DNA of 64,000 nt, taken from assembly GCA_005406025.1 (NCBI GenBank), contig BGZK01000096.1, positions 310,001-374,000 on the forward strand, in the 5' to 3' direction. A program made the translations under genes and the position numbers. The notes under the pieces were generated by a model. It had not been told where the DNA came from. It did not search any database and saw nothing but the letters and a program-made list of their open reading frames with translations. Positions within the stretch are counted from its first letter, which is position 1. Each line of letters starts with the position of its first letter. This DNA is from Eumeta japonica (taxonomy: Eukaryota; Arthropoda; Insecta; Lepidoptera; Psychidae). This document shows positions 34,943 through 47,959 of the stretch, one piece after another.

Positions 34943-37699
34943 AAAAGCAGTTTGAAATATCGATATAAATAAAATGATGTATACTTGTAAAAAGAAATAC
35001 TGAAATAGGAATCATTACTATACTTATGCAAAATATAGACAAAACCTTGAACTTAGGTTAAATACCAAAGAGTGAATGAAATAGCATTTCTCATTTTTCT
35101 AACTTCGTTTTTAGGCAGAGAAACAATGACTGTTTAGTGAATTTGAGTATGGAACTTAAACGACTAGTTCGTTTCAATATAATTTTTTTTTGGTTTTAAG
35201 TTACTAATATTTTTTACTGACAAACTAGTACTGTAACAATTTAATTAATTAATTAATAAGTTTTTATTATTATTAGTATTGAATGTTTGTTCCTGAACGT
35301 AGATGTGGTCACGTTAACTAAGTACGTATTTTATTTATTGTTTTCTTTTCATGAATATCTAGGTATAAATAAAAGGAATGTAAATAATATTTCTATTATT
35401 TCTATTAGATGTTTAGCTTAATTTAAAGTTATCGCAGTGGTCATGAACTTGTAAAGGAGAAATTTATGAAAGCTCTTTATTTAAATTTGAAATCATATTG
35501 ATTTTAAACAGCGTTCAATTTATTAGTTTTATTGTTTGTTGTTACATAGGTGGAACAAGTTAAATTTTCAGGATCTGATTACACATTTGCGTTATCAATC
35601 TATGGTTACCACTGCGTCCTCTAATTCAATCGCGACATAGAAGACAACGCATGTGCTTTGTGTACATTTTAATAAAAAAGTACAAATGGAGAAGTAAGTG
35701 CTATAATAGGCCATTGTTTCTTGTATCCTTGGGAAAAGAATATGCGAAGGTTATGGGCATGTCAAGGTCATATTATGGTTCATTTCAACTGAGGATGATA
35801 TCAACCTAACTTGACTCCTTCAGCTCAATTTCAGAAGGTTACTAGAAAACGATACATGGAAAATAGGTCTGATATAATAAGTGATGATTGACTTAATCGG
35901 TTTGAAAAAATTTACAAATCCAAAGTTCTGATTTGTTTCATAAAGGTCACAACAAACTGTTTATGCAGAACTTTGTTTTTTTTTTCATCACACTGAAAGT
36001 TCTAACAACATTATTACAGTCCCGTCGTCGATATCGACATAAAGAGTAATTATAAACAGACGCGGATCTAGAATTTATGTTTGGAAGGGGTCATAGATAA
36101 AAGTTGCTCCAATATTGAACGTGTTATTTATAACAAAAAATGTACTTGGTTTTGTATCAGATGCGAAGGAGCGGTCATGATGTCCCTTAATCGGTTGATA
36201 ACAAATAAATAATGATACTTTTCGATTGATATTTCTTAAAAAGATAACGTTTTTGAAGAAACAATAGCAATCCAAATTATCTACTTTATCTTGGTTACGT
36301 TACGGTATAAACAACTAATTTTGCAGTTATATATTATTGTTCCTTGACCTGTCATTCAGACGTCAATTATGGCGAAAAGAAAAAAAATGCTGCGAGATTC
36401 CATATATTTAATTGCATACCCTTTAATTTCTATTAAATATTATTAATTTGTAAATTATCAGTTAAACTTATTGCTTCTGTATATCAATAAGAAGCGATCT
36501 TGAATAAATTTAAAGACATATAATTTTACAACTCAGTACTACCATTTCGGACTTATTTACATTTTAAAACAATTATTTTCATTTTTTTATTGTTACAAAT
36601 TCACGTTTGTTTCTCAGAAGGGCGGGCAGAGACTACGGATTTCCATACATCTCTTTTGCTCGATGGCTTACGTCGTTATTATTTAACTATAAGAAAAGGA
36701 AAATCCTACCAAAATGCTTTAATTAAATCAACATACTATATTATATATCCACAATCAATCTCGTACATACACTTTATTTGTGGCAAAAAAAAAATGACCA
36801 AGGGTATTTATTTTTAATTATACGCCTTTAAAATCTGCTTAATGAATAAGCAACGAAATTCAAGATCGGTTGATCTTAAAATATGTCGCACTTTTAGAGA
36901 TAAATTATTCAGAGAATGGTTGTTAATTATTTATGAAAGATTCGAATTTACACGTTACCATATGCAATTGTTGACTGTCATAAAGTTATTCACACTATCA
37001 GTTTGTTATTACCTTATTTGCGAAACTGTTCGGCCTAAGTTAATGAAAGAAAGGAACAAAGCTAAATAATTAAATTTTATTCGCATCAATTCATATTTTT
37101 TTATTATAGATGTTCCTTATACACTTTTAGTACGACTTGCGTTTCCAAAAAGAAAAATTATAAAGTAAAATGTCTTGACTGTGTAACGTAATAAATTACG
37201 TTTAAACTGATAGCATATTATTTAAATAATTCAATAATTATGAAAGAAATTGCCATAAATTTTTGTGTTTGAGTTTGCAAAGGTATTTCGAAAACTGTGA
37301 AAAAATTTAGCTTCTTTTAGGATAATTTTGGGAAAAATCATAACACGTAAAAAATTGTAACACATAAATAATTGCTGAAAATTTTTTCGGTTTTGTAGAT
37401 GTTTGAAGTATTTCTGAGAGGCAATTGTTTATTTTAATTTTAAATTAGCCGATTCCAACATACAAGCATTCTGGTATTAAATCATATTGTTAAAAACAAT
37501 TTGTTATCACACTGATATGATTGCGCACATTATTAATACGGCGGCAATGGAGCTTTGCTTAGCGTCTTTCGAGTTTACCGTGATGATATGAAAACTACCT
37601 ACGGGAAAAAAATTACATTAAAACTACTTAAATATTTTATTTAATTAACTAAGTATTTATCACTGGATTTACATTATGTAAAATACAAAATTTATCTGT

Positions 37700-37840
37700 T
37701 GCCTATTCTCACGTTAATAATATCACGTAGCGCCATTTATCTAATCAATATCGAGTAGCACCATTTGTCGATGTAAATCAAAAGCGTAATTACCTAAAAA
37801 TTCTACGAGATGGCACTGTAAAGCAACGTTTAAAAATTTT
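37700..37840 (-). repeat. Dispersed repeat family B ('AGATGGCGCTA' type), minus copy
   Basis: On the minus strand it reads 'gccatctcgtagaatttttag', then 'aatggtgct' and 'aaatggcgctacgtgatatt'. It links the AGATGGCGCT motif copies (13215, 49615, 50258) to the foldback at 11704. Confidence 0.55.
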
Positions 37841-38129
37841 TCTTAATCGAATTTTCAACATTTATATCACATATAGTTGAAAATCAAAAGTTTATGAAAA
37901 TACAATATTACATCGATATTGGTGTAGCCGCTTTTGAAACACCAACATATAAATCTGTATACACATCGGAACCATTCACTCAAAATAATAACTAAATAAT
38001 TGAAACCGAAAACCACCTTCCGGACGAGACGCATTCTACCGCTTAACGTCCTACGTAAGACTCACGACATATTCCAAGCATTATTCGACAACCAACAAAA
38101 TAAACATATTTTGTATTCGTTGAGCATTC

Positions 38130-38260
38130 TGCTCTATGGCCGTCGTTGTTCCGCGGCGTCGGCGTCGCCGGCACCGCCCACTTGTTACCTTCCGTTTTTG
38201 GAATCTGGACGCGTGCTTTGCGCCGTATAAAAGCCCGCACGCGGCGCGCGCGACCACTCG
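38130..38260 (+). promoter_or_regulatory. CpG-rich TATA-box promoter pointing right
   Basis: A sharp switch to CpG-rich sequence (ccgcggcgtcggcgtcgccg at 38150-38170) is followed by TATAAAAG at 38226-38233. An initiator-like CCACTC (A at 38256) lies 30 bp downstream, the correct spacing. A strong splice donor follows at 38333. Open frames on both strands here are CpG shadows, not genes. Confidence 0.7.
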
Positions 38261-38333
38261 CCCCCCGCATCCGACGCGGCGCAGCCTAATTAAGACCGCC
38301 AACGAATCGAGCCTCCGAAACTTCGCCGAGAAG
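38256..38333 (+). other. Predicted non-coding first exon of an unidentified plus-strand gene
   Basis: From the predicted initiator to AAG|GTGAGT. It contains no ATG, so it would be 5' leader only. The coding exons were not found in the window and are presumably beyond 64000 or too short to recognise. Confidence 0.6.
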
Positions 38334-39095
38334 GTGAGTTATGATGGTCGAGATGAATTGACTTAATTTAAGCCGTTTTTCGGGCCGCGGCCGGCGATAA
38401 CCCCTTTTTTTGAAAAATGAAGACTAATCATTTTTGTCTTTTTGGCGTTCTTTTATTTGACGTATCTCGTTTTGCACCGAAAACGATCGGTTTGGAAAAA
38501 ATGATCATATTGTAAAAAAATCGCATACAGAAAATACTTTACTGATTGAAAACATATTTGATAGATTGGCTTTGCTGTTGACGATTATATTACATTGCAC
38601 TGTCTGATATCTATTTAAATATTTGTTAAATTTAAATATTATGAAAAATGATACATTTTTAATTATGAAGGCGGTGAAAATTTTGAAACTTTAGACACGA
38701 GAATGGTATGAATTCATGTTTCGGTTCAGCAAACGATAAATTGCAAATTTTAAATTTTTAAAGGGCAATGGAAACATTGTATGTTTTGTAATGTCGCTTA
38801 ATTGAAAATTATTTTAATTTGTAATTGGACAAAAAAGTAACGTATGATTTAAGTACGATAATACAATAAATATTTATATTTCTTTTTGTGCAGATGTATT
38901 TTATAATGTGCAAGACGATTATTACGAAACATTTTTTTTAATACTTTTTACGGTTTGTAAATGTTTTGACGGTTAACCAAGTTTTTCATGTTTTCAGTTT
39001 AACTCATTATACATACTTACAAACAGAATACGATTCAAAAATGGTATAACGAATAAGCTTACTATTGTTTTTTAATTGGTACAATAAAAGAAATA

Positions 39096-39143
39096 TTTGA
39101 TTGAAAGTGATAAATATAACAATATTTATCACTTTAAATCAAA
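39096..39143. repeat. Hairpin, 22-bp arms with one mismatch, 4-nt loop
   Basis: tttgattgaaagtgataaat-at pairs with the segment 39122-39143; loop AACA. Confidence 0.85.
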
Positions 39144-39860
39144 CACCAAAACGAATAGGATAAAATAAATTATAATATTTATATTCATAGAAGGTTTTTG
39201 TGTAGTTCTGAATTGGATTTTTTTTAAAATTTACAATATTAAATGACATGCTTAGCATCTATTTATGATACAGGAAATTCAACGTTCAATAATTTATTAA
39301 AAATATATAAGTATCTTAAAAACAAATGCAAATGACCATAGATTACAGATTTTTGACATATTTTGGATAACGATATTTTTGTTTTAAATTTTAACTCTTT
39401 TAATCTTCATAGAAAACAAAAAGAGATAAATAACAATTTGAATTATTTGAAACAATTATTCCTTAATTATTTAGTGACATACTTAACAAAAAATAAGAAA
39501 TGAAAGCTAAAAATATTGTCTTTAAAGAAAACATCGTACTATTCTAATGAGTCACTAGTAGGTTCTCATTTGTTCTTTATTAACGCATGACGTTTATATA
39601 GTACGAATGCATATCGCTGTTGTCCCATTCGTGATTTAAAAAAAAGGCGAGGCCAAATAATCAAATTAAAAAAAAAACACTTGGAAAGTGCGAATAGGAC
39701 TCGAGCCCTGAAGGTTCAATACAAACTTGGTCACGGATTTTCTTTTTTACGGTTCCGTATTTCTAAAGAAAAAAGGAACCCTTATAAGATTACCTCGTTG
39801 TCCGTCTGTCCGTCCGACTGTCGAGACCCCTTTTCTTAGGGTCGCGTTGAGATATCAGGT

Positions 39861-39905
39861 TGAAATTAACATCAAATAATATTTAGGTGTTTGATGTTAA
39901 TTTCA
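39861..39905. repeat. Hairpin, perfect 16-bp arms, 13-nt loop
   Basis: TGAAATTAACATCAAA at 39861-39876 and its exact reverse complement at 39890-39905. Confidence 0.9.
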
Positions 39906-40564
39906 TGTTAATATGTAGATAAGGAATCCCTTACAGTTATAAAAAATCAAGATGCTAAATCAGAGTAATAAAAAATGCGGCTAAAATATAGCAATTTATG
40001 CCCGTATATTTTAAAACTAGCAAGTAAATCCATAACCTATGTGCGTATGTCGTAGACTGTACGTATGTAGATATTTCATCCATCAAGAGTTTACATCATT
40101 TTTGTCCGTTTTAAATACCGACACTGGCGATGTATTGGGCCCGGGAATTCCGGGAGTCTAGCTGTCTCAAAAAAAAAAAATCCGAATTTTCCTAACAACA
40201 TCCGATTTTTTTACAAATTTAGTCAAAAAATTTGCTCCCACATATCGGTCTACGTAACGATCCATACACCGATCGCAAATATGAGTCAACAAAAGATATC
40301 TTCTCTTCTGATACAAATACCGATTAACGACCTCCAAGTTTGTTCTTCTACTCGTGCTGTGAGGTCCTTCTCCTTGCTAATTTTCATGATTCCACATCAA
40401 CAGGAAGTGACTTGTAGGTTTTAATCTACTTGCGAATGTCAAAATATAAGACATGAATAGCCTTGTTGCACGCACTCTGCTCTCAATATGCCGTTATATG
40501 ACGATTCTGCAATATAAAATCTTTCTTATTTCCCAAGTTAGATGCAAAATCAATGAAAAAAAAA

Positions 40565-41325
40565 GAACTGACCAAGAGCATGTCAGACCATGCTCATTAT
40601 GGGGTTCCGTAGCCGTTATTACAAAGAAATGCACTACAGATGAAGAAAGTACTTTGTTACACTTTATCCATGTTATGCGCACAGAGTAGTTATAAGCATT
40701 TTAGTCGCCTATAACTAGAAAAACAAGTTGAATGTCGATTAAACTAGTGTAAACTAAAGTGCACCAGCAAAAGAGCATATCTGCACGGCACTTACATCCT
40801 TTTGTTGAGAAACGCAGTTTTTCGGTAATAACTAAAAAAAAATGGTATATCCAATCGTATTCAAAATATTTCTCCTTGAAAGTATTTATTAAACATTAAC
40901 TTCGTTATTCTTTTTATATTTTTTGGACATACAGTTTAGAAAATGCAGGAGGGAGGGCACAAATTCTGCAGTTTCGGAACGATTATTTCCGAAATCATTC
41001 ACCTAATCAGAAAAATTGCTTAATTTCCTACAAGTGGTCTTAAAAATCTACAAGTGTTTTTTAAGAATTGTCGGAATGTTGCCACTTGATGTTTGCTGAA
41101 AAATTTTTTTTTCAGCTTATATTATATGTATGGAGTGTCCCCCCTTAAAATATTTATTTATTTTATTTAACTACCAAACTAAGTAGAGATTTATAGAAGA
41201 CACCTATAGTATAAACTTCGTTAATATACGTCTTGTAGTTTCTGAATTAAATGCCTGTGACACACGGACGGACATGAAACTATAAGGCTTCCGTTTTTTG
41301 CCATTTTGACTTGGAACCCTAAAAA
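40565..41325 (+). repeat. Dispersed repeat family A, copy 3
   Basis: From 'gagcatgtcagaccatgctc' to 'acttggaaccctaaaa'. The cleanest full-length copy (about 760 bp). Both ends carry GGTTCCG or its complement. No ORF, no terminal inverted repeat that I can confirm. Confidence 0.75.
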
Positions 41326-42750
41326 TAGATGTCTTTAAAACTAGATGCACTAAATTACATGATCAGCGCATTTTTATACATTTGCTTTAGTATGTATTTA
41401 AAAAAAATGTAGTTAAAAAATTATAAGTGCGGCTGTCCGTTCGTCTGTGTACTTGTCTGTCTACACGTTTTAGAAAAATATACGCTGTTGATTGTTATAA
41501 ATCCTTTTAAATAATTTTTCATTCATTCTGAGGATGAACCCTATTTTTTCTCATTATTGAACTCATAATCGTTCTGAAGATATTAACGAAATACCCTGGT
41601 TTCCTGGGTTCTGGGGAAAATTATAACCGACTATTTCTGGTCTCCTATCCTCGGTTTCACTTCATAAGGCGTCAATAGAATCTTATCAGAAATGAAATGA
41701 GCATTAAGAAATGGTCCACTTTCGGATCGTCCCAATTATTTTATTGCTTTGACTTGCAAAGCTTGATTAAAGCTCCAAGGGACCGTGGTAGACCAAGTTT
41801 AGATTATTATCAAATACTTAATTCGGTACTGATCTGAACTCGATATTAGGAGGATATGAAGACAAGGCCAGGATGATCGGTTTGAGCTTAGAACGAAGCC
41901 AGAGAAAGCGAATGATAGTCCACTTCATACTAAAAAGAAAATTTTACTCCTAACTTTAGTACGCACAGTAATCACAACACGCAGTCACCGACTACCGCAT
42001 CCGACCTGCTCCACCTTGGCTACTCCATTGCTTCGACGCGTTCCCGAAAAAAAAAGGATCTCGACAGACAGACAACGAAGGGACATTGTCGAGTGTTTTT
42101 ATCGGGGTACCTACGGAACCCTTAAAGTAGGAAAAGCAACTCGAAATCGTTCAAATTCATTTTAAGCGAGTAGAAATCAAATTAAATTGGCTCAGCACAA
42201 TAAAAACGAGCCCGTGTTAAAGGACTTTTTATAGGGTTGCGCGGTCAGCGGGGAACCCTGAAAAGCTGAAGGTTCGTCTGTCGTAGTTTGTGACAGCCCT
42301 ACGTCCTTCCACTCCCACATTTGCCGAAGTGAAAATCCGCTTTAGCATTGTCGCTTTGTGGGAGAGGCGGTTTATAAAAAAAACAAATTTTGGAATGACC
42401 GTTTTAGTATTTTAAAAAGTCTAGGTACTAAAAAAATGGTCCACCCTTTTTTGATGAGGAATTTTTGTTTCGTTTTTGATATTGATCAGGTTACGTGTTA
42501 TGTCTTAAATGAGTGTCCGATTGGGGCAGATTTGTTTTATTGAAAATTAATGCCTATTTGAATCTGCACGTTTGTATGTATTGTGTATATATAATTAGAA
42601 AAAAGTTCATATATGTGTACTATATCAACTATCTGGTACTCATAGTACAAGTCTTGTTGGTTAGTTCGGGACCAGATGAAGGTGTGTGTATGTCCGACGG
42701 TACAAAAATAAATATAAAAAAATTTAAGGCTTACACCGGGAGGGTCCATC
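41326..42750. other. Intronic/intergenic, no gene recognised
   Basis: Mixed composition. Short open frames (e.g. 42358-42543) have no recognisable family. Confidence 0.35.
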
Positions 42751-42754
42751 GCCC

Positions 42755-42860
42755 CCAATTTTTATAGTAATGGGATTTTTTATGGTATAAGAAGTAAACG
42801 AGTTTGCGAGCCATCAGAGAGTAGGTGATCACCGCTGCCCATGGACATTCAAATTCCTGA
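42755..42860 (-). mobile_element. LINE 3' tail of the 'GTGTCCATGG' type, minus copy
   Basis: On the minus strand: 'gaatgtccatgggcagcggt', 'gatcacctactc', 'ctgatggctcgcaaactcgt'. Same tail as at 20300 but opposite orientation. Confidence 0.6.
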
Positions 42861-43894
42861 GGAGTTACTAATATTTTGGCGGTTTTTAGGAGAGGATAAG
42901 ATATCTGATGGAGGCAGAAATAATTCACCGATACTCTCACTTACTGGAAGAAACGCAACAGCGGAAGCTGTTACTTTACGTATGTATTTTGTGAGTGTCC
43001 CACGTGTTGAGTTGGTCAGTTTTCGTGGTGCAGCCAAATTGGCCACAATATGTTTATATAGCATTGAACATTTATTTGTAAAAATAAACTAAGTCTTTGT
43101 GACTCGTTTTTAATGAAATAAAGCCTTATAGTTGGGCACAAGTTACGCTCAAGCCACCTGTGGAAACTCCATGCAAATTCTTCTACTAGTTTTAAAAATT
43201 AGTGTGACCAAACAGGAGAAGTCTTCATTCTTGATCTTTTACATTCTCCACGCTACTTGCAATCAGTTACTGATAAACATTTTCAATGTACAGACACGAA
43301 AATTCTACAGTTTTGTTATATGTATAGATCATAATAAAGTTTGATTAAATACATTTACATTTAAACATACACTATTTATTATAATATATGTCTCGTATTT
43401 GCAATACTCGTCTTGTATTTTAATAAAATCAAATGAATTATAACAATGGTCCGAAATGAAAAACTCGGAGGTTGCTACGAAAGAATAAAAAATTGTTTAA
43501 GCATCTAAACTACAGCCTTCATGAATTCAAACCTGTACCATTTTATGGTTCATTGGTTAGCAAAATTCGAAATTATTTTAATATTGTGCCTTTTGATTTT
43601 CATTATCCACTAAAACCAAGCACATAGTAGAAGTGCATTGCACACAAAATGGCCGCCATCGTTTGCTCGCCGCCTACCTGACGAACCAAAATAATTTACA
43701 AATTAAACTAACAAGTGTTTACATTTTGCATGAATTTATCAGTGAATAAATCTGTAATTATACCTTTTTCATCTATAATTATGTTGTTATTATTATTTAT
43801 TTATTTAAAACTCACCTATTATTCTATTATTTATTATTAGGTATTAAAATTGCTTGTAACGTCTGAACTCAATTTTTACTATTGCGTTTATTGT

Positions 43895-44475
43895 TACGAC
43901 GTATTTTCTTTGTCACATAATCAAATTAACTTTCGCCCCTGGCTCCGCCCGCGTAAATACACAATGAATTCGTACATTTTCTATACAGACCGATCACGCT
44001 GCTAGCCCTGACCAAATATCGACTTCGAAGCTGACTCCGGTCTCAAATCTAGACATTTTCTGTCTTTGATTCAATATATTGATGAAACTATTCTAGAATA
44101 ACCTATGCACTAGCACCGAAGATACACGTACTGCCGGTATTCGTTTTGTCATGAAATGATATCTCTCCCGCTCTGGATCGCGGTCACAGTCATCCTCGCG
44201 ATCTCGATCCTATTCGATATTGAATTCGTCTCTTCCTTGAACATTGCTGTAACCAATAACCAATCGGCATAAATATAGGATCGGTTCTAATTTTACGTGA
44301 GTGAAGACGCGATCAAAGGTTACTCTATCTTTATAAATTGTAACCTATAAGTTATTTTTATGTATAAGCTATATAGATGTAGTTTCATGAAAATCCGTTT
44401 GGCTGTTTCTCTCGAAAGAGAAACAGCCATCCATCCTCACAAACCTTCGCGTTTATAATATTAGTTGGGTATAAT
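43895..44475 (+). repeat. Dispersed lepidopteran repeat with foldback
   Basis: Opens with 'ttcgcccctggctccgcccg' and ends 'cgcgtttataatattagttg', a pair of landmarks that bracket a widespread lepidopteran repeat. Near its end is a perfect hairpin (44400-44429). Confidence 0.5.
44400..44429. repeat. Perfect 13-bp hairpin with CGAA loop
   Basis: TGGCTGTTTCTCT, loop CGAA, AGAGAAACAGCCA. No mismatch. Confidence 0.9.
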
Positions 44476-46690
44476 GTATACGACAACTGCGGAACCCGGG
44501 CGAACTATTTGGATTTGTTCTTGACCGCTTCTTTATTAAACAAGGGCGCAGTGTCGAGCTTAAAGCATGCAAAGCAATTATGTGTACAAATTTCGCGAAA
44601 GTGTAAAGTTATTTTTCTACTATATTATTTTTGCATTAACTTGCAAATCCGAAAATGGTTTTTGTAAGTATTCCTCGGATAAGTTATGAAACCGCTGCCA
44701 CATCTGTCTCGAGCATTTAGTGTTGCCAACGTAAAGGGACCAATTTGTACGATAATAAAAAAAAGTATGTCTATTATTGATTATTTTAATAATTAATTAC
44801 AGAATAATTCTTCCTCTATATTAGTAAATGCGTCCTTTAATTGACTATCGTCGTTATTTATAATATACAACTTTTTATTTCTACTTTTATTGCAAAGAAG
44901 TCGTGTGTGTGTCAGCTGGAGTTTATTTCTTTTGAACAATAATTTATAATATACATAAATTAGTAAAAGAGGATTAATTAGCGTTTATAGTACTGAAATC
45001 ATGCATTATACATTTATTCATATTGGTTATAACATTGATTCATTAAAATACATTACATAAATCATATTACATAGCCATAAAAGTGTTAATAATTACCAGG
45101 TTCAAATTTCAGGTTTCAGGGCTGTTAAAAACAAAGTCGAGTACATTAATTTTAGAAGTACAAAATAATAACAATTTTAATGGCATATCATTAAACACAA
45201 GCGCACAAAATTAACAACATATAGACAATTTATATAATTTTCTAAATACAATTTATATTATATTCACTAATTAAACGCAATTTTCGTTTACTATTACTCG
45301 AATAGGTTATTTCGTTATTTTATAATATTTTGCTCACTTCATTCATTTGTAAATTTTCTTAATTCTATCTACGAAATAATCAATTGATATAAATAAATAA
45401 AATATAAAACAAGGTAAATTGCGCAAGAAACTATATGCAAATATTTTATCTTACACCTCATGATTTTTTGTACCCCGGGCCTAAATGTGAATGTTGATAT
45501 GATTTTATAAAATGATAATTCTCCTCTCATCTCAGCCTACATCTTTACTTGGGTTGATTAATCAATTTATCCGGATTTTATATGTCGTTTCTTGCATCGC
45601 ACACTTCCACCACACACGATACCCAAGCTTTGAGAGAAATAGATTTTCTCGCAACAACGTCAGGAGGATTTCCGTTTCCGAACTCCCTTATGGGTGGGAG
45701 TTTTTTTTTTTTGGGAAAATTTCTCACGGCCTGTTCGCGTCACCGACATGCTAATGTTCGCATCTGTGCATACATGCATATACAAATATGTTGCATATAT
45801 CTAAGTGCAAGTTATGTACACCTTTTTAGTAGGAGCCCTCCGTCCTCGTCGAAGGTTATCTATTGCATAACACGTAGCGACGTAAAGTTTTTTTGATTAC
45901 CTTAAACATAATTTTTATTATTGTCAAATTGTAACATTAGCAGACCGCTCGGAGTGCCGGTAAACGACAAAAGTAGATTATTGACTTTTAATATATAAAT
46001 TAAGAGATTTTAAGTTTCGGTACTACAATTAATTCGAAAATCCAAAAAAAATTATTGTCATTTCATAGTTTAAATTTTCGTTTTATATTGCAATATCGTA
46101 GAAATGGTTTTTTTTTTTGCGAGCTTCAATATGTGTTGTAATATTTTGTTATCATGGGCAAAATGTCCGTAACAGTATGAAAATTTAACTTTTGAAAAAG
46201 CTGTGATAGTGCCATCTATCAATAATTTCAGAAACTAGCCGGTGTTTGTTGATTATTAGTTACGCTCAGAAACGATCATAACAAAACTAATCTGCATACA
46301 CTAGTTATGATAATTAAAGTTTATCAACAGTAGAGATAATCGCTTCACATGTATAATAAATTGCTTAAGTTGAATAAATGAAAAAGTTTTTTAAATTGAA
46401 ACATTTTTTAACCACGTTAACCGAATTGTCGGATGAGCAAAATCTTGTGAAATCCCTTCATCGACACGCTAATGTTAACAGTATACGTGAAAACTTTATG
46501 TGTAGTTGAAAATTATATTTTTGACTTCAACTCAATAGCAAGAATATTGTTGTTTAGGAAATCGAAACATTTATTTTAAAGTTAATTTTTCCCAACTGTC
46601 GCGAACTTTTTTTCAGTTATGGGATCGACATTAAAATCAAAATTACGGCTCAAGGAAATTTCGAAAAAACCGAGCAAAGTTCGGTTACAC
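44476..46690. other. Intronic/intergenic, no gene recognised
   Basis: AT-rich. The overlapping frames at 45512-45896 are not supported by codon pattern or family likeness. Confidence 0.35.
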
Positions 46691-46708
46691 AGGTGGTATA
46701 ACTAGTCG

Positions 46709-46745
46709 TATAAAAGCACCGCATGTGACTAAAGGCACTCTCGAA
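46709..46745 (+). promoter_or_regulatory. Weak candidate TATA promoter
   Basis: TATAAAAG at 46709-46716 in a less AT-rich passage (cgtataaaagcaccgcatgt). No CpG island and no clear downstream donor, so support is limited. Confidence 0.2.
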
Positions 46746-47677
46746 ATCGCCACACCTCTTCCACAGCTGCACTACAGTTTCAATGTCTTCATCTTACGTT
46801 TCACACGGAGCAAATGCCATTCATTGGCACAGGACGCGTGGTCTATCACAAACACATACTAAGGCGCGCGCGCACACGAACTCATATTCGGTGATTTCAT
46901 ATCTGTGCACTGCACGCAGAACGCAAGTTTATTATGAAGGTCTGACGTAAACAAAACTCAGACTGAAGTACGTGACATTAAAAATCATAAAATTTATTTT
47001 TTCGTAAAAAAAAGATTTAAATCTGTTTTTTAATAGATATTAAATATTTCCATTTTATTTTCATAGTTTCTTTTAATTTAAAGTATATGCTATGAGAATG
47101 ATGACACGAAATTATTAATATAAATTATAAATATTTAAATGTTATTAAAAATTTTAAAAATATTTGTGGCTTTTTGGTAAGTTGTGGAGGGAATTTCATG
47201 TGACAGTTAATATTTTTTGGATGTGTTGTAGCAAATACGATACCGTCCGACAATTTATAAGTCCAAAGCGAATATCACAAGACGTATTTACGGATAGTAA
47301 CTATATATCTAGCCGTTGGCTCATAATTGAAATAAGGGCTTTTATACATTTACCTCTGCACCCCCACATGTTTGTATTCCGTTCGCGAGAGCAGGTTAAA
47401 AATTAAAGTTTGAGAACAATCTCGCAAAAAAAAAACGTGCGCCATATTCACAATTTTCGTGTGCAGAAGAGGGCGCGAGTGCTTGTCGTGCCTTCTAGAA
47501 AATTCCGTAGAGTTCATTCAATCGTTGCCGTTAAGCTTATAAATAAATAAATATTAAGTATGTATGTCTGTATGTATGTGTATAATAAAACTGTAGAAAA
47601 ACGTTTCATGAAGTTATCACGGACAACTTGAGCGTGGCTCGCGGCAATATATAGATTTTAATAATAAAAATATAAAC

Positions 47678-47870
47678 TCGGGCCTATTTTCCAGAAGGGC
47701 GGGCAGAGACTATAGATTGCTACATGGTACGATATTTGCATATCTCTCTTGCCTCACCGACACCCATCGATCTTTTCATGTAAGCTCGTCGGTTTCGGGT
47801 ACTTAAAATTTAGACTATTTTTAATATACCACCAATGTGGTCTGCGCAGGATCTCTAGGTCTTGCTGATT
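47678..47870 (+). repeat. 'CCCAGAAGGG' dispersed repeat, best copy
   Basis: Runs from 'tattttccagaagggcgggc' and 'agagactatagattgctaca' through 'catatctctcttgcctcacc' and 'gacacccatcgatcttttca' to 'ggtctgcgcaggatctc'. Matches 23845-24030 and 51285-51480. Confidence 0.7.
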
Positions 47871-47959
47871 TCGATCCACCGACCGATACCAAATATAGAT
47901 TTAATTACATCAGACTCACGAAAATTTATGGAATTTTTAGAGTTTTGTCCACAAAGAGT

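Larger units (their letters stand above)
34401..37990. other. Intergenic, AT-rich; hairpin and short repeats, no gene recognised
   Basis: Includes the 34872-34942 hairpin, a 'CAGAAGGGCGGGCAGAGACT' repeat fragment (36610-36640) and the 37700-37840 family-B repeat. Open frames at 36590-37069 have AT-driven composition and no recognisable family. Confidence 0.4.
38334..40560. other. Start of the presumed long first intron; AT-rich, no coding exon
   Basis: Very AT-rich. Contains two hairpins (39096-39143, 39861-39905) and, at 39690-39790, a decayed copy of the 'AAGTGCGAGTCGGACTCG' repeat followed by 'cggttccgtatttc'. Nothing else recognised. Confidence 0.45.

Noticed and set aside
38043..38366. 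Overlapping Arg/Ala-rich ORFs on both strands at 38.0-38.37 kb
   Set aside because: They are shadows of the CpG-rich promoter and leader exon; composition follows the CG content and no family is recognisable.
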